Source of the DNA: Pyropia haitanensis
Lineage: Eukaryota; Rhodophyta; Bangiophyceae; Bangiales; Bangiaceae
Direction of reading: 5' to 3'
NCBI GenBank assembly: GCA_008729055.1
Contig: SDUX01000090.1
Span: 1 to 64,000 of the forward strand
Length of the DNA: 64,000 nucleotides
A program made the position numbers and the translations under genes. Below the pieces are notes generated by a model. The model had not been told where the DNA came from and made no database searches. It saw only the letters and a list, made by a program, of their open reading frames with translations. How positions within the stretch are numbered: the stretch's first letter is position 1; each line of letters begins with the position of its first letter. Shown here piece after piece: positions 32,632-43,190 of the stretch.

Positions 32632-33893
32632 GCGCTAGCTGCGTCAGTGGCAGCGTCGGTGCTGACCAGCAGCTCCGGCGGCGACGGCCGCCGGTGCCCA
32701 GGCGGATGGGCAGGCAACGCGTCGGGACGCACCACCGCCGCAGCAGAAATCGGGCTGCCACAGACGGCCGCGCCAACCGCTACGTGGAAGGGGGGGGTAG
32801 CCGCGATGCGAGGAAGGTGGCGACGCAGCTGCCATGCGGCGCGGAAGGCGGGAGCGTGGAGGGGTGGCAGTGAGGGCGGGGAGGTGGAGGGGTGGGCAGG
32901 GGGGGCGGGGAACCGGTCGACAGCGGCGCCCCAGCGACGGCAGCCGATCGGCTGCCAGGACCCATTATCGCGCTACGTGCGGAGGCGCGAGATTGATCAG
33001 GAAGCGTACCCTGGCTACCCCGGTCGTGAGGATGGGACCCTGGACCCCACTGGAAGGTCCATTACACAAGCCACGTCCGGGCAAAACGGGGGGTGGCCAG
33101 GCCCGACCCGGGCCCAGCAGGAATTGCCCAGGCCCGTCCCGAACCAAATGTTCAGTGGCCGGGCCCCGGCAGCCTGCCGGGCCGCAGGGCCTGGCCCCAA
33201 CTTGTGCTTGCGCGGCGCAAACTCGACGGTGGTCTTCCTGCACGCCTCCGTTTGGCGCCAGCCCCCATCCACCCGTCCGTGTGCTTCTTGCGCGCCCCCG
33301 CCCGGATGCGCCCGCCATCGTCACCCTCGGTCGGGAGCGGGCGCCGCGCGGGCGGCGCCGCCGCTGGCGGTGGCGGAGGCGCCCCCATACTCCACTACCG
33401 TCGCCGCCCACAGCGACCGCCCGGCGGCGTCCGCGGTGGCGGGCGTCCTCCTCGCCCCCCCCCCCCCCCCGCGCCCGGCACGCCCGCCCGCACCGCCCGC
33501 ACTGCCGTGGCGCCGGCGCGGGGGCGGCGGGCGGCGCCGCCCGCCGCCGCCGCCGCAGCGGCGCCCGCGCCACGGGCCGCGTCGGGTGGCGACGCGGCCG
33601 CGCGGCTGCCCGCGACGCTGCGTCGGCCCCCGACGGTGCGCCAGCCGACCGGCAGGTGGGCGGTGGCGGCGCTCGCCGCACGCCTGCGAAGGCGCACGCG
33701 GAGGCGCCTCCACCCGCCCGCTTTCGTCATCCCACCGCCGCCCCCGCCGCGCACGTCGCGGCCGCTCACCCCCGCCACGCCCGTCGCCGCGGCTGCCCGC
33801 GTGGCCCGTTGCGAGGCGCCGTCGCCGCTGCCCCGCGCCTTCGGGCGACGCGAGTGCGGGCGGCGACGTCCCGCCTGCCACGGTGGCCGCGCC
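32632..33893. other. GC-rich intergenic region
   Basis: No recognisable gene. It becomes progressively GC-rich and open in several frames after about 33,250. A perfect 14-bp palindrome (CAGCCGATCGGCTG) lies near 32,941-32,954. Confidence 0.5.
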
Positions 33894-34519
33894 ATGCACC
33901 CGCCGCCGCCGCCGCCGCCGGGCGCGCAGTGCTGCCCACCGGCCGCCCCCCCGGCAGTGTCGGGGACCGCTGCGGCAGCGGCGGCGGAGTTTGCGGGGGT
34001 GGCAGCGCACTTCCACGCGCGCGTCGCCCGCGCGCACGCCGCGCGGTCGGCGGGGGCGGGCGGGGGCCGCCCGCAGCGGGGCCGGCGAGGGGCGGCGGCG
34101 AGAGCGGGGGGCGACCCCGCCTCGGCGGCGCCCCCGGCCCGCCCGCCGCCGCCGACGCCGCGGCCTCCGGCGCGCCGGCCAGCCTGGACGCCGCGTCTCG
34201 GCGGCTGCGCCGCTGGCACCCAGACGTGCGGCGGTCGTTGGGCACCCCGTGGGGGCGGCTCTTCTCGGCAGAGGAGGCGCCGGGGTCGGAGAGGGGAGGT
34301 GGGGGGGCTGCTGCCGGCGCGCGCGGCGGGCGACGTCGCACCGCCGCCTCGATGGCGCTTTGTGTGGCTGTGTTCCGGGGGAGCCCTTTCTTTTTTGTCT
34401 GTTGCGCCTCTGATTATGCCGTTGGGGCGGTAGTGTTTCGAGGTTGGGGAGTGAGCCTGGTCTGGAAGTCGCGCACGTGGCGGCCGGCCGGCCCAGCAGC
34501 GGGAGGCGCAGCGGGATGA
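33894..34519 (+). CDS. Possible protein with an HPD-containing helix (J-domain-like), frame uncertain
   Basis: From ATG 33,894 one plus-strand frame gives a Pro run and then EFAGVAAHFHARVARAH, which looks helical. After a G-rich stretch a second plus-strand frame gives SLDAASRRLRRWHPDVRRSL, then GRLFSAEEA. The helix ending in RRWHPD resembles J-domain-like proteins such as the NFKBIL1 group, where an RWHPD motif follows a basic helix. The two segments are in different frames, so splicing or a homopolymer error must be invoked. The overlapping minus-strand frames are Arg/Pro-rich and look like shadows. Weak call. Confidence 0.2.
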
Positions 34520-36102
34520 GGGCCAGGTCCAGGGCGAGCCCCGGGTCCAGCGCGTGGCCGCCGTCGACCGCGGCAGCGGGGGGGGGGGAGAGAGAGCGCC
34601 GCCCCCGTCGCCGCCGCCGCCGCCGCCGCCGTCACGCGGGCCGCCCCGACGCGGGCCGCGGTGCCGCGGGCGGGGCGGCACCGCCGCGAGCGGGCGACCG
34701 GGCGGCCGCGAGGCGGTCGGCGTGCGCGGCCGCGGCGCGCGGCGCGCGGCGCCGCCCGCCACGGCGCGCCGCCCGCGGGCGGCGGGCGGGCACCGCCGCG
34801 GGCGCCGCCCGCAGATCCGCGCGCGGCCGCCGGCCGCACCCCCCAGCGCGCCGGCGGCGCCACGCGCCCGCACGGGGCGCGCACACGCACGCCGCCGCGG
34901 GCGCCTCCAACCCCCCCGCCCCCCCCGCCCGGTGGCGTCCCCTCGCCCGCCGCCCCCAGCGCCGCCGCCACCCGCCCGACCACCGGCGGCACGTCGGCGG
35001 CGGGGGCCTCCCCCCCACCCGCGGCCGCCGCGGCGGCGCCCCCGCCGGCGGCGGCCGCCGCGTCGGCCAGGGTGGCCACCCCCCGCGCGACGGCGCGCCA
35101 CCCGTCGGCGGGGCCCGCCCCCCCCCCGCCCGCGCGCCCGGCGCCACCCCCGCCTCCAGCGCCGCGAGGCCGGCGGCGGCCAGCGGGCGCCCGCCGACGG
35201 CCACCCCCGCCAGCACGTCCGCGGCGGCCGCCACCGCCACGCCACCGCCGCCCCGGCCGCCGCCACCGCCGCCGACGCCGCCGCCGCGGGCTGCGACGGC
35301 CGCCAGGGCGGCCACCGCCGCGGCGGCGGCGGCCACCGCGTACGCCCCGTCCGCGGAACCCGCCGCCACCACCGCCGCGACAGCGCGCAGCGACGCCGCC
35401 ACCGCCGCGGGCGGCGGTGGGGGCGCCCCCCCCGCCGCCGCCGCCGACCGCGCCACCGCCGCCGGCAGCCGCAGGTCCGCCCCCGCGTAGTACACCACCG
35501 GCGCGAGGGCGTCGGCCCAGGTGGCGGCGGCCGCCGCCGCCGCCGTCGCGCCCTCCCCCCCCCCCCCTTCCCCGCCGCCGCCGCCGCCGCCGCGCGGCGG
35601 ACCAGCGCAGGCAGCGCGGCGGCGTCGGCGGCGGCGGTGGCGGCGGCGGCGGCGCCCCCCCGGGGCGCTCGCGCCAGCACCGCGGCGGCGAGCGCCGCCC
35701 ACGCGGCCTCGTCGGGGGTGGCGGCGGCGACCGCCACGCGCGGCACCACCGCCGCCACCCGCACGGCGGCGGCGGGCGGCAGCGCCGCCGCCACCGCCGC
35801 CGCCGCGGGGGCGGCGTCGCTTCCACCGCCGCCGCCGCCGCCGACGCCGCCGTCGACGCCGCCACCGCCCGCCGCCGCCCCCGCCGCCCCCGCCCCCGCC
35901 CCCGCCGGCAGCAGCAGCGCCGCGACGAGGCGGCGGCAGGCGGCGCCGCCGGCGGCGGCGGGCGGGGCGGCCGCCCAGGCGGCCGCCCAGGACGCCACCG
36001 GCGCCGCGCTCACGAGCGGCGACAGGTGCGCCGCCGCCGCCACGAGCAGCGCCGCCGCGCGCGCAAGCGGCGGCTCCCCCGCGCCCGCCGCTACCGCCGG
36101 TC

Positions 36103-36141
<39 letters not shown>

Positions 36142-36880
36142 TGGGGGTGCGCAGCGCGCGCCCCCCCACCGCCGCCATCACCGACGCGTCCAGCACCGCC
36201 ACCGCCGACGCGGCCACGACCGCCCATGCCGATGGGGCGCGCGCCACCCCCCCGCCCACCCCCGCCGCCGCCGCCACCACCGCCGCCCCCGCCCGCCCCC
36301 CCCCCCCTGGCCCCACCGGCGGCCGCCGCCGCGGGCGCTCCCCCCCCCCCGCCCCCCCCCCCCCCCCCCGCCCCGGGGGGCACCGCCCGCAGCCACGCGG
36401 CCAGCCCCAGCGCGACCGCCCCGTCGGCGGCGCGGCGGAGGGCGGGCACCCCCCCCCCCCCCCCCCCCCCCGCCCCCCCCCCCCCGGCGGCGCCCCCCGC
36501 CAGCGGCGCCGCCGCGACCACCGCCGGCAGCAGGGCGGCGCCGACCGCCGCGGCGGCGCCGGGCGGCGCCGCGACCAGCAGCCGCGGCAGCGCCGCAAAC
36601 GCGTCGGCGGCGGCGGCGAGGGCGCGCGCGCGGGGGAGGGCGTCGGCGGGGTCCCCGGCGGGCGTCGCCTCCCCCCACACCGTGCGGAGGGTGGCCGCCA
36701 GGCCCGCCGCGTCCGCGACGGACAGGGCGGCGGCGGCGGGCGGGAGGGCGCCCCCGCCCCCGTCGCCGCCCCCGCCGCCGCCGCACCTACCACCACCACC
36801 GCCGCCGCCACCGCCGTAGCCGCCGCCGCCGCCTCCGTGCCACCGCGCGGCGGCCGTGCGCAGCGTGTACACCACGCGGG
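34414..36880 (-). CDS. Ala/Gly-rich helical protein of unknown function, frame switching at poly-C runs
   Basis: On the minus strand a consistent style of sequence (Ala/Leu/Val-rich helices with occasional Trp, Tyr, Asp) can be followed through three frames. From about 36,870 to 36,350 it includes VVYTLRTAAARWH and LAATLRTVWGEA. From 36,300 to 35,570 it includes APSAWAVVAASAVAVLDAS and ATPDEAAWAALAAAVLA. From 35,550 to 35,130 it includes TWADALAPVVYYAGADLRL. From 35,120 to 34,810 it includes DGWRAVARGVATLADA. The changes fall at C runs (on the plus strand) near 36,340-36,369, 35,553-35,568 and 35,110-35,120. The helix pattern suggests an alpha-solenoid-like protein, but no family is recognised. 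The start is not defined and upstream exons are possible. Confidence 0.4.
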
Positions 36881-38400
36881 ATGACGGAGGGTGAGGCAGG
36901 CAGGGGGGGCAGCGGGCGGCAGTGGCGGCGGTGGCGGGGGCCACGCCTGTGAGTCCCGGGGCGCGGTGGGGAGTGGCATGGTGGTGCACGCCAGGGGAGG
37001 GTGGGGGGCCGCTAAGCAGGGGGCAATGGGGGGAGACGCCCCCGCGCTCCGCCCCGCCGCCGCCGCATGCCAGTGGTGATGCCGGCTGCGGCGGCGGCGG
37101 CGCGGCGCGAGGTCGTTCGCGGCGCGGCGTGCGTCGCCGGCTGGGTGGCGGCGCCTGTGGCTGGCGGTGGGGGCGCAGCCGCCGCCGTGAAAGCTCGCGC
37201 GGTTGTACGTCTTGCCGACCACCACGAAAGCCACGGACCGCACCCGCAGCACGTCTCCCACCTTTCTTCCCCAGCCCCCGCCCCCCCCCCTGCGCGGTTT
37301 GCCCCATCCCACTGGCCGCCAAATCCAGGCCGCCCAAATACCGCTAAAACGGGGCAGGAGAGAGGGCCGTTCCAAGACTCTGATTGGTCGAAGCCTCGGC
37401 ACGGACGCAGAGCTGCATGTGCGTGCCGTGCCGAGCCTTGAATACGGGCTGGGAACGGGTCGAATGGAGCCCGCATGCGATGGTGGCAGGACCGTGCCGC
37501 GATACATCAGGTATTCCTGGGCCGTACTTGCGACCCCCCTCGCGGGTCAAACATATGACAGCTTAGAGCACATCCAGCAACGTCGGGACCAACGCTCAAA
37601 TGATTCATTTCAGCGAACACGTGCGCGCTTCTGGTTGGATGCCCATTTCTGTTGGGGCGTGCCCCAACCGGTCTTGCAGGACTTGTATAGAACGGGGCGC
37701 AGACTAGCCGAAAAGGCGGAAGGATGGGTTCACGCCGGTGGGAGAACAAAAACCCAACCCCATTCCTCGAATGTAGCTTCAAATCGGGATCAGAGAAGCA
37801 GCTGGGATGCGAGCCCGCGATCGTCCACAGCCACGTTTCAGTCATCCCATTGGTCCGATTTCGTTTCACAGGTCGCCAACAGGATGGGGACGGTCCCGCT
37901 CGCTCCCCATTCTCACACAGAATGGGGCGCAGGAGAGACCAACCCCATCCTGCGATCCGAATATGCAGAGTACTTACCAAGAATATATGAATCAGATTCG
38001 TCATATATGGCCTGCCGTTGGGGCGTCATGTGGCCGTTTGTATTGACTGCTGAGCGTTCGAACCCCATCCAGCAAATATGAGAGCCACGTGTACGTATTC
38101 GCGACCATCCTGGCATTGTTGGATGTGCTCTTATTCGTCACATGCCGTCACAAGCCTGGGTACTTGAAGACCCCCCCCCCGTGCCGGCCGTGGAGGGGGC
38201 ACTGTCTGCGTTGCTAGCGGTGCCCTGTGCTGTGGGGACGGGACGCTCGCCGCATCCGCCGCAGGCTAGGCGCGCGCGGTGGCGGAGACCGTTTGGAGCG
38301 CTGACTGAAGCGCGGACTGGGCACTCGCGCGGACGCACTCGCCAGCATATGTAACAGAGAATCCGCATTCGCGGGACTGGGATTATCGAATAGGGCCCTG
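36881..38400. other. Intergenic region with small hairpins
   Basis: The first 400 bp are GC-rich. One minus-strand stretch near 37,180-37,260 reads VGDVLRVRSVAFVVVGKTYN, which could be an exon but is isolated. After 37,330 composition is ordinary. Two perfect hairpins occur: GTTGGGGC-GT-GCCCCAAC at 37,651-37,668, and ATATATGA (37,983-37,990) with TCATATAT (38,001-38,008). No gene recognised. Confidence 0.5.
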
Positions 38401-39060
38401 GGGAAGGACCGCCCTGGCCGGGCTGAGCCGGTACGGAAGGGGAACGCCAAAACGGGGGGGGGGGGGGGCCGCCTGCCTGGTGCGGGGGGGGAGGGGGGCC
38501 GAGGGGCGCAGCGGCGCCAGCCGTGGCGGGGAGAGGGGCGGGAGGCCCCGTGCCGCCACCGCCATCGCCGCCGTCGCCGCCACCGCCGCCGCCGCGGCCG
38601 CCGCCGCTACCGCCGCCGCTTGAACTGCGGCACCGACGCCGGCCGCGCGCCCGCCCCCGCCCGGCGGCTCATCGCCACTCCACGGCGGCGACGGAGGCGG
38701 CGACGGCGGCGGCGGCGGTGGCTGCGGCAGCGGCTCGTGGTTGCGCCGCGGCAGCAGCATGCCGGGCGGGCACGCCTGGCGCCGCCGCCGCCGCCGCTGC
38801 GGCGCCTGCTGCAGGGGGGGACATTCCCCGGCCAGCGCCGCCCGCCGCCGCGGGCGCGTCGCCGGCCGCCGCCAGGTGTCTCCCGGCGGCGGCGTCCTCC
38901 CCCCCCCCCCAAGCGGGCTTTCGCCGCTTCCCCCCCCCCGTCCGCCCGAAGGACGGCAACGACGACGGGCACAAGCGACGGCACTACGTCGGAGCGGCAG
39001 CCGGCAGCCAGTCTCATCCGCACGGTGCACTTCGGAGGGAACAGCAGGCCGCAACTTGTT
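38401..39060. other. GC-rich low-complexity tract, frame unresolved
   Basis: Both strands are open with Ala, Pro or Arg-rich translations. A poly-G run starts near 38,455. No frame has a recognisable motif, so no gene is called. Confidence 0.5.
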
Positions 39061-39095
39061 CTCATAATTTCCGATGCGGCAGCCCGCGTTAGCTA

Positions 39096-39745
39096 TGGCA
39101 CGTCCGCTAAAAATGGGACACTCAGAGTTTCCTACGACAATCTTTGCCCCAGTGAACTCGCGACGTCAGGCACCCAATCAATTCTCTGAGGGACGAGCTG
39201 CGCTGATCTCCAGATCGAATGATCAGCGCCACGGGAACCTTGGGTGGTCCGATTTGGGACCGGTGTCGGTCCTTCGGACAATCGATCATCGAGACCAGTC
39301 AGATCAAGGTCGATTCCTGTTTGTCAAGCCAATGAGATGCGTCCACGCTGCGCTGTTAGCCTCGCTACTGATTCTGTGTTCAGAAACAGGCGCCACGTTG
39401 GCCACTCGACCGCAATAGTTTCTGAAAAGTATGGCCTCCAGAGCCCTCGATAATGAGCGAGAGTGTGGCGACCCGCCCCCACGGCCTCTATTCGGGCTCC
39501 CCTAGCTCGTCTAGCAAATGGTTTCTCAAAAGTTTGACTCAAAGACTGAAAGCACACCCGAGCCGACCCCTGAGAGGCACGTCAGGCGCCCTTTGGACGT
39601 CAAATTAGGGGCAGTCGGTGTCGTGATCGCACTCGAGTTGGCCGACCAGAGCAGAAGTTTGATTTCATGCATCGATTGCACCACTCAGATGGGATGGGAG
39701 TTTCCCAGACAAACACCGCGTGTCCCATTTTTGGCGGACGTGCCA
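39096..39745. mobile_element. Non-autonomous TIR element (MITE-like), 650 bp, TA-flanked
   Basis: A 26-bp terminal inverted repeat (TGGCACGTCCGC then AAAAATGGGACAC with one differing base between) lies at 39,096-39,121 and in reverse at 39,720-39,745, with a single mismatch. Both ends are flanked by TA (39,094-39,095 and 39,746-39,747), as for Tc1/mariner-type insertions. No transposase frame is inside, so it would need an enzyme in trans. Confidence 0.8.
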
Positions 39746-39747
39746 TA

Positions 39748-40261
39748 ATAAACTCTCACGGTCGTTTCGAAACTTTGTGGGGGGACCGGGCTAATCCTGG
39801 GGGGACCGGGGGGACCCCCCTCAAATGAGCATTCCAGAGGGGTGCCGGTCCCCCCACGTCGAATGAGTGTAGCTTCCTGTGGGGCCGCCGAGCGAGCAGA
39901 GGCGACTGTTTGGGCCCGCAGACGCCCCCGACTGGACAATGGCTGCGCCACTTTTGGCGGGCAATGACGCTGTGGCCCACCCGCGCTGAAAACGATCATC
40001 TGACTGGCCACCCAGCCGGATCAGGAACCTCACACCCCAGCCTGTTGCCCCCGAGCTTCCCCTGCATCGTCATCCCATCCCTGCCTACACCCCCCCGCGC
40101 CTGTTTCGTGCCGCATTACCCCCCTCCTTCGCCTATCCTTCCCCCTCTCCACGGCCGCCTTCCTCTGGTGTGCTGCGCGGCATGCGCGCGTCTAACAAGA
40201 AGGGCCGCCGCTCATGCGACCCCTAGCGAAAGCTGGGATGCTCGCAAGGGCGGGGCGCCAG
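39748..40261. other. Short intergenic region
   Basis: No gene seen. It contains a small direct repeat GGGGGGACCGGG near 39,778-39,812. Confidence 0.5.
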
Positions 40262-40633
40262 ACGGAGAGCACAAGGAAACACTCCGCTCCGACACGAGAC
40301 ATCTACGCTCCGCATCGAGTGTTTTGTACTCCGGGGGCGTCGGGGTGCGCAGTGAAGGCCTCCAGCCTGCGGCTGGGGCGGACCCTCTCCGCCTCGAGTC
40401 TTAACCGTGGACCTATAGGATGCGCGCAATCTACCCGGGACCACACGGTGGGGGTCGAATTTGAGGCTCTCATTCACTCTGTGCGACGACCTGAACCGCA
40501 GATTCACGCCAACGTCGCCCGCTGGCCTATATCTCGCGCGTCCCATTCTCGACAGGATCAAGCCGCACACATGCCACGTTGCGCGCTTTTCCAAAAGTCA
40601 TGCGTGCCGGATCTCGAAACCTTTCGTCTGAAA

Positions 40634-40918
40634 AACGCCGCCGCCCCGCGCCCCCGGGGCCCCCCGCGTCCCCGGGGCCCCCCGCGCCCCCGCGGGGCGC
40701 CCGCGCCGCCCGCGCCGCCCGCGCCGCCGCCCGCGCCGCCCGCGCCGCCCGCGCCGCCGCCCGCGCCGCCGCCCGCGCCGCCCGCGCCGCCGCCCGCGCC
40801 GCCCGCGCCGCCGCCCGCGCCGCCCGCGCCGCCCGCGCCGCCCGCGCCGCCCACGCGCCGCCCGCGCCGCCCGCGCCGCCCGCGCCGCCCGCGCCGCCCG
40901 CGCCGCCCGCGCCGCCGG
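40634..40918. repeat. GC-rich minisatellite of the left arm (CGCCGCCCG units)
   Basis: Nine-base CGCCGCCCG and twelve-base CGCCGCCGCCCG units alternate over about 220 bp after a CCCCGGGGCCCC-type start. The right arm has the same repeat inverted and longer (about 41,800-42,224). Confidence 0.85.
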
Positions 40919-41309
40919 GAAGCAAGAAAATCGGTGTGCAAAGGTCGGGGACGCCCGTTATGGCACCGTAAAGACGTGTACCCCCGATTTTGGCACCTGT
41001 ACGGGCCTTGCGTCGCCGCATGATGTCCGATGATAACCGGACCTGGCATGGAGGTCCGTCCGGCTCATGCGCAGAGGGTACAGGCATCAGATGCAGAAAC
41101 GGACACGATCCCGAGTCACTGTGGGTGGAGATGTCCCGCAAACGGGCCAAATCGACGCTTGCATGCCAAGTACTAGAGGTCATGATAACCGTTCGACACG
41201 AGAGTGCGTGCATCAGACGCGCCGTTGAACGAGGATAATTTAATGTCCAGAACATTTGACTTGGGACGTGTTTTTGAGCACTTTTAGAGCGACTTTTCCT
41301 CTTTTTTCC

Positions 41310-41706
41310 TGAAATTGAGGGTTATTAGGCCGTTTAGGGGGTGGTTAATGAATATTAGAAAGACGTTAAGGTTGCTAAGGCCACTTAGGGCCGTTGAGGG
41401 GGTGGTTAGGGCCACTTAGGGGTGGGTTAATGAAAAGTAGGGAGGGGTGAAGGTTGCTAAGGCCACTTAGGGCCGTTTAGGGGATGGTTAGGGCCACTTA
41501 AGGGTGGGTTCATGAAAATTAGTGGGGCGTTAAGGTTGCTAAGGCCACTTAGGGCGGTTTAGAGGGTGGTTAAGGCCACTTAGGGGTGGGTTAATGAAAA
41601 TTAGGGAGGGGTTAAAGTTGCAAAGGCCACTTAGGGCCGTTTAGGGGGTGGTTAGGGCCACGTAAGGGTGGGTTAATGAAAAATAGGGAGGGGTTAAGGT
41701 TGCCTG
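41310..41706. repeat. 82-bp satellite, about five units
   Basis: GTTGCTAAGG or its variants recur at 41,371, 41,453, 41,535, 41,617 and 41,699, exactly 82 bp apart. Within each unit CCACTTAGGG, GGTGGTTA and TTAATGAAAA words recur. The array is much more AT-rich than the flanking GC repeat. Confidence 0.95.
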
Positions 41707-42593
41707 TACTGGGTGAGAGCGTCCATGAAGAGTACTGTAACCGACGGAAGTGAAGAGAGAAGGGCCAGGTCCGCGAGGCCCGGATTTTTCGTAGCGACGC
41801 TCGTGGCGCGGCGCGGCGCGGGCGCCAGCGGCGCAGACGCGGACGGCGCGGGTGCGGACGGCGTGTGCGCGGACGCGCGCCCAGGCATTGCACGCGCAGG
41901 CGCGCGCGCACGGGCGTCGCTGGCGCGGCGCGGGCGGCGCTGGCGCGGCGCGGCCGCGCCCGGCGCGGGAGCGGCGCGGGGGCCGCGCGGGCGCGGCCGG
42001 CGCGGGCGCGACGCGGGCGCCGGCGGCGCCGGCGCGGCGCGGGCGGCGCGGGCGGCGGCGCGGGCGGCGCGGGCGGCGGCGCGGGCGGCGCGGGCGGCGG
42101 CGCGGGCGGCGCGGGCGGCGGCGCGGGCGGCGGCGCGGGCGGCGCGGGCGGCGCGGGCGCCCCGCGGGGGCGCGGGGGGCCCCGGGGGCGCGGGGGGCCC
42201 CGGGTGCGCGGGGCGGCGGCGTTTTTCAGACGAAAGGTTTCGAGATCCGGCACGCATGACTTTTGGAAAAGCGCGCAACGTGGCATGTGTGCGGCTTGAT
42301 CCTGTCGAGAATGGGACGCGCGAGATATAGGCCAGCGGGCGACGGTGGCGTGAATCTGCGGTTCAGGTCGTCGCAGCGGAGTGAATGAGAGCCTCAAATT
42401 CGACCCCCACCGTGTGGTCCCGGGTAGATTGCGCGCATCCTATAGGTCCACGGTTAAGACTCGAGGCGGAGAGGGTCCGCCCCAGCCGCAGGATGGAAGC
42501 CCTCACCGTGCCCCAGGACGGACCCGGAGCGTAAAGCTCTCGATGCGGAGCGTAAATGTCTCGAGTCGGAGCGGAGTGTTTCCCCGTGTTGAG

Positions 42594-42735
42594 ACGGAGC
42601 ACAAGGAAACACTCCACTCCGGCTCGAGACATTTCCACTCCGCATCGAGAGGGGTTCACTCCGGGTCCGGTCTCAGTTGCTTCAGGCGCACCCAGTCTGC
42701 GGCTGCCGTGGACTCACTCCGCCTCGAGTCAGGTG
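42594..42735. repeat. Third, direct-orientation partial copy of the palindrome repeat
   Basis: GACGGAGCACAAGGAAACAC, then ACTCCGCATCGAGAG and CTCCGCCTCGAGTC words repeat those at 40,261-40,403 in the same orientation, with substitutions and deletions. It abuts the right arm. Confidence 0.7.
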
Positions 42736-42967
42736 CGTGCACCAATCGGAAGCACGTATCCCATGACGGTCGGGTTGCCTGTTGGCATATTTGCGGTCAG
42801 CGATCTCCCCACGGCCCCGGTCTGCGCCCCAGATTCAGGCCTCAGACATGCCTCGAATGATATCTGGGGCGCCAGGACCCCGTCCAGATCGTTTCGAGAA
42901 TGTGCCACGTTCCACACGTTTTGAATGAGGAAGCTGGCTGGATTACGAAAGTTCGTCATGAAAATGT

Positions 42968-42993
42968 GCGGCGCGCCCCGCGGGGCGCGCCGC
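42968..42993. repeat. Perfect 26-bp GC palindrome
   Basis: The 26 bases are fully self-complementary (GCGGCGCGCCCC...GGGGCGCGCCGC). They open the GC minisatellite that follows. Confidence 0.9.
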
Positions 42994-43190
42994 GCCCCGC
43001 CCCCGCGCCCCGCGCCGCCCCCGCGCCCCGCCCCCGCGCCCCGCCCCCTCGCCCCGCCCCCGCGCCCCGCCCCCCCGCCCCGCCCCCGCGCCCCGCCCCC
43101 CCGCCCCGCCCCCGCGCCCTGTCCCCCCGCCCCGCCCCCGCGCCCCGCCCCCCCGCCCCGCCCCCGCGCCCCGCCCCCCCGCCACGCGCT
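42994..43190. repeat. 26-bp GC minisatellite
   Basis: Units with GCGCCCCG, a C7 run and GCCCCG repeat at 26-bp spacing (for example 43,062 and 43,088) for about 200 bp. Open frames across it encode only Pro/Arg/Ala repeats. Confidence 0.85.

Larger units (their letters stand above)
40262..42596. repeat. Palindromic repeat pair with GC-rich arms
   Basis: Positions x and 82,858 minus x are reverse complements over most of 40,262-40,700 and 42,158-42,596. Examples are the word TGGACCTATA at 40,408 and its complement ending at 42,450, and the shared stretch AAACGCCGCCGCCCCGCG. Identity is high in the middle of the arms and lower at the outer ends. Each arm runs inward into a CCCGCGCCG-type GC repeat of different length. 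Between the arms lie about 390 bp of unique DNA and the 82-bp satellite. Protein-like frames in the arms (Arg/Ala/Pro repeats) are artefacts of the GC repeat. Confidence 0.85.

Noticed and set aside
29566..32638. Plus-strand frames across the Ulp1 gene
   Set aside because: They are shadows of the minus-strand gene and lack its catalytic motifs and protein-like composition.
34554..36884. Plus-strand frames of over 700 codons
   Set aside because: They translate to Arg/Pro repeats and are the complement of the Ala-rich minus-strand gene.
33395..37507. A 1,370-codon minus-strand frame
   Set aside because: Only its middle part looks protein-like; the rest is Pro/Arg-rich. The likely gene uses pieces of three frames, described at 34,414-36,880.
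41310..41706. A CRISPR array at the regular 82-bp repeat
   Set aside because: The units are contiguous and near-identical over their whole length with no unique spacers, and the context is eukaryotic. It is a satellite.
40527..42397. Frames encoding long Ala-Ala-Arg or Pro-Pro-Ala repeats in the palindrome arms
   Set aside because: They are direct translations of the CGCCGCCCG repeat and appear in all frames.
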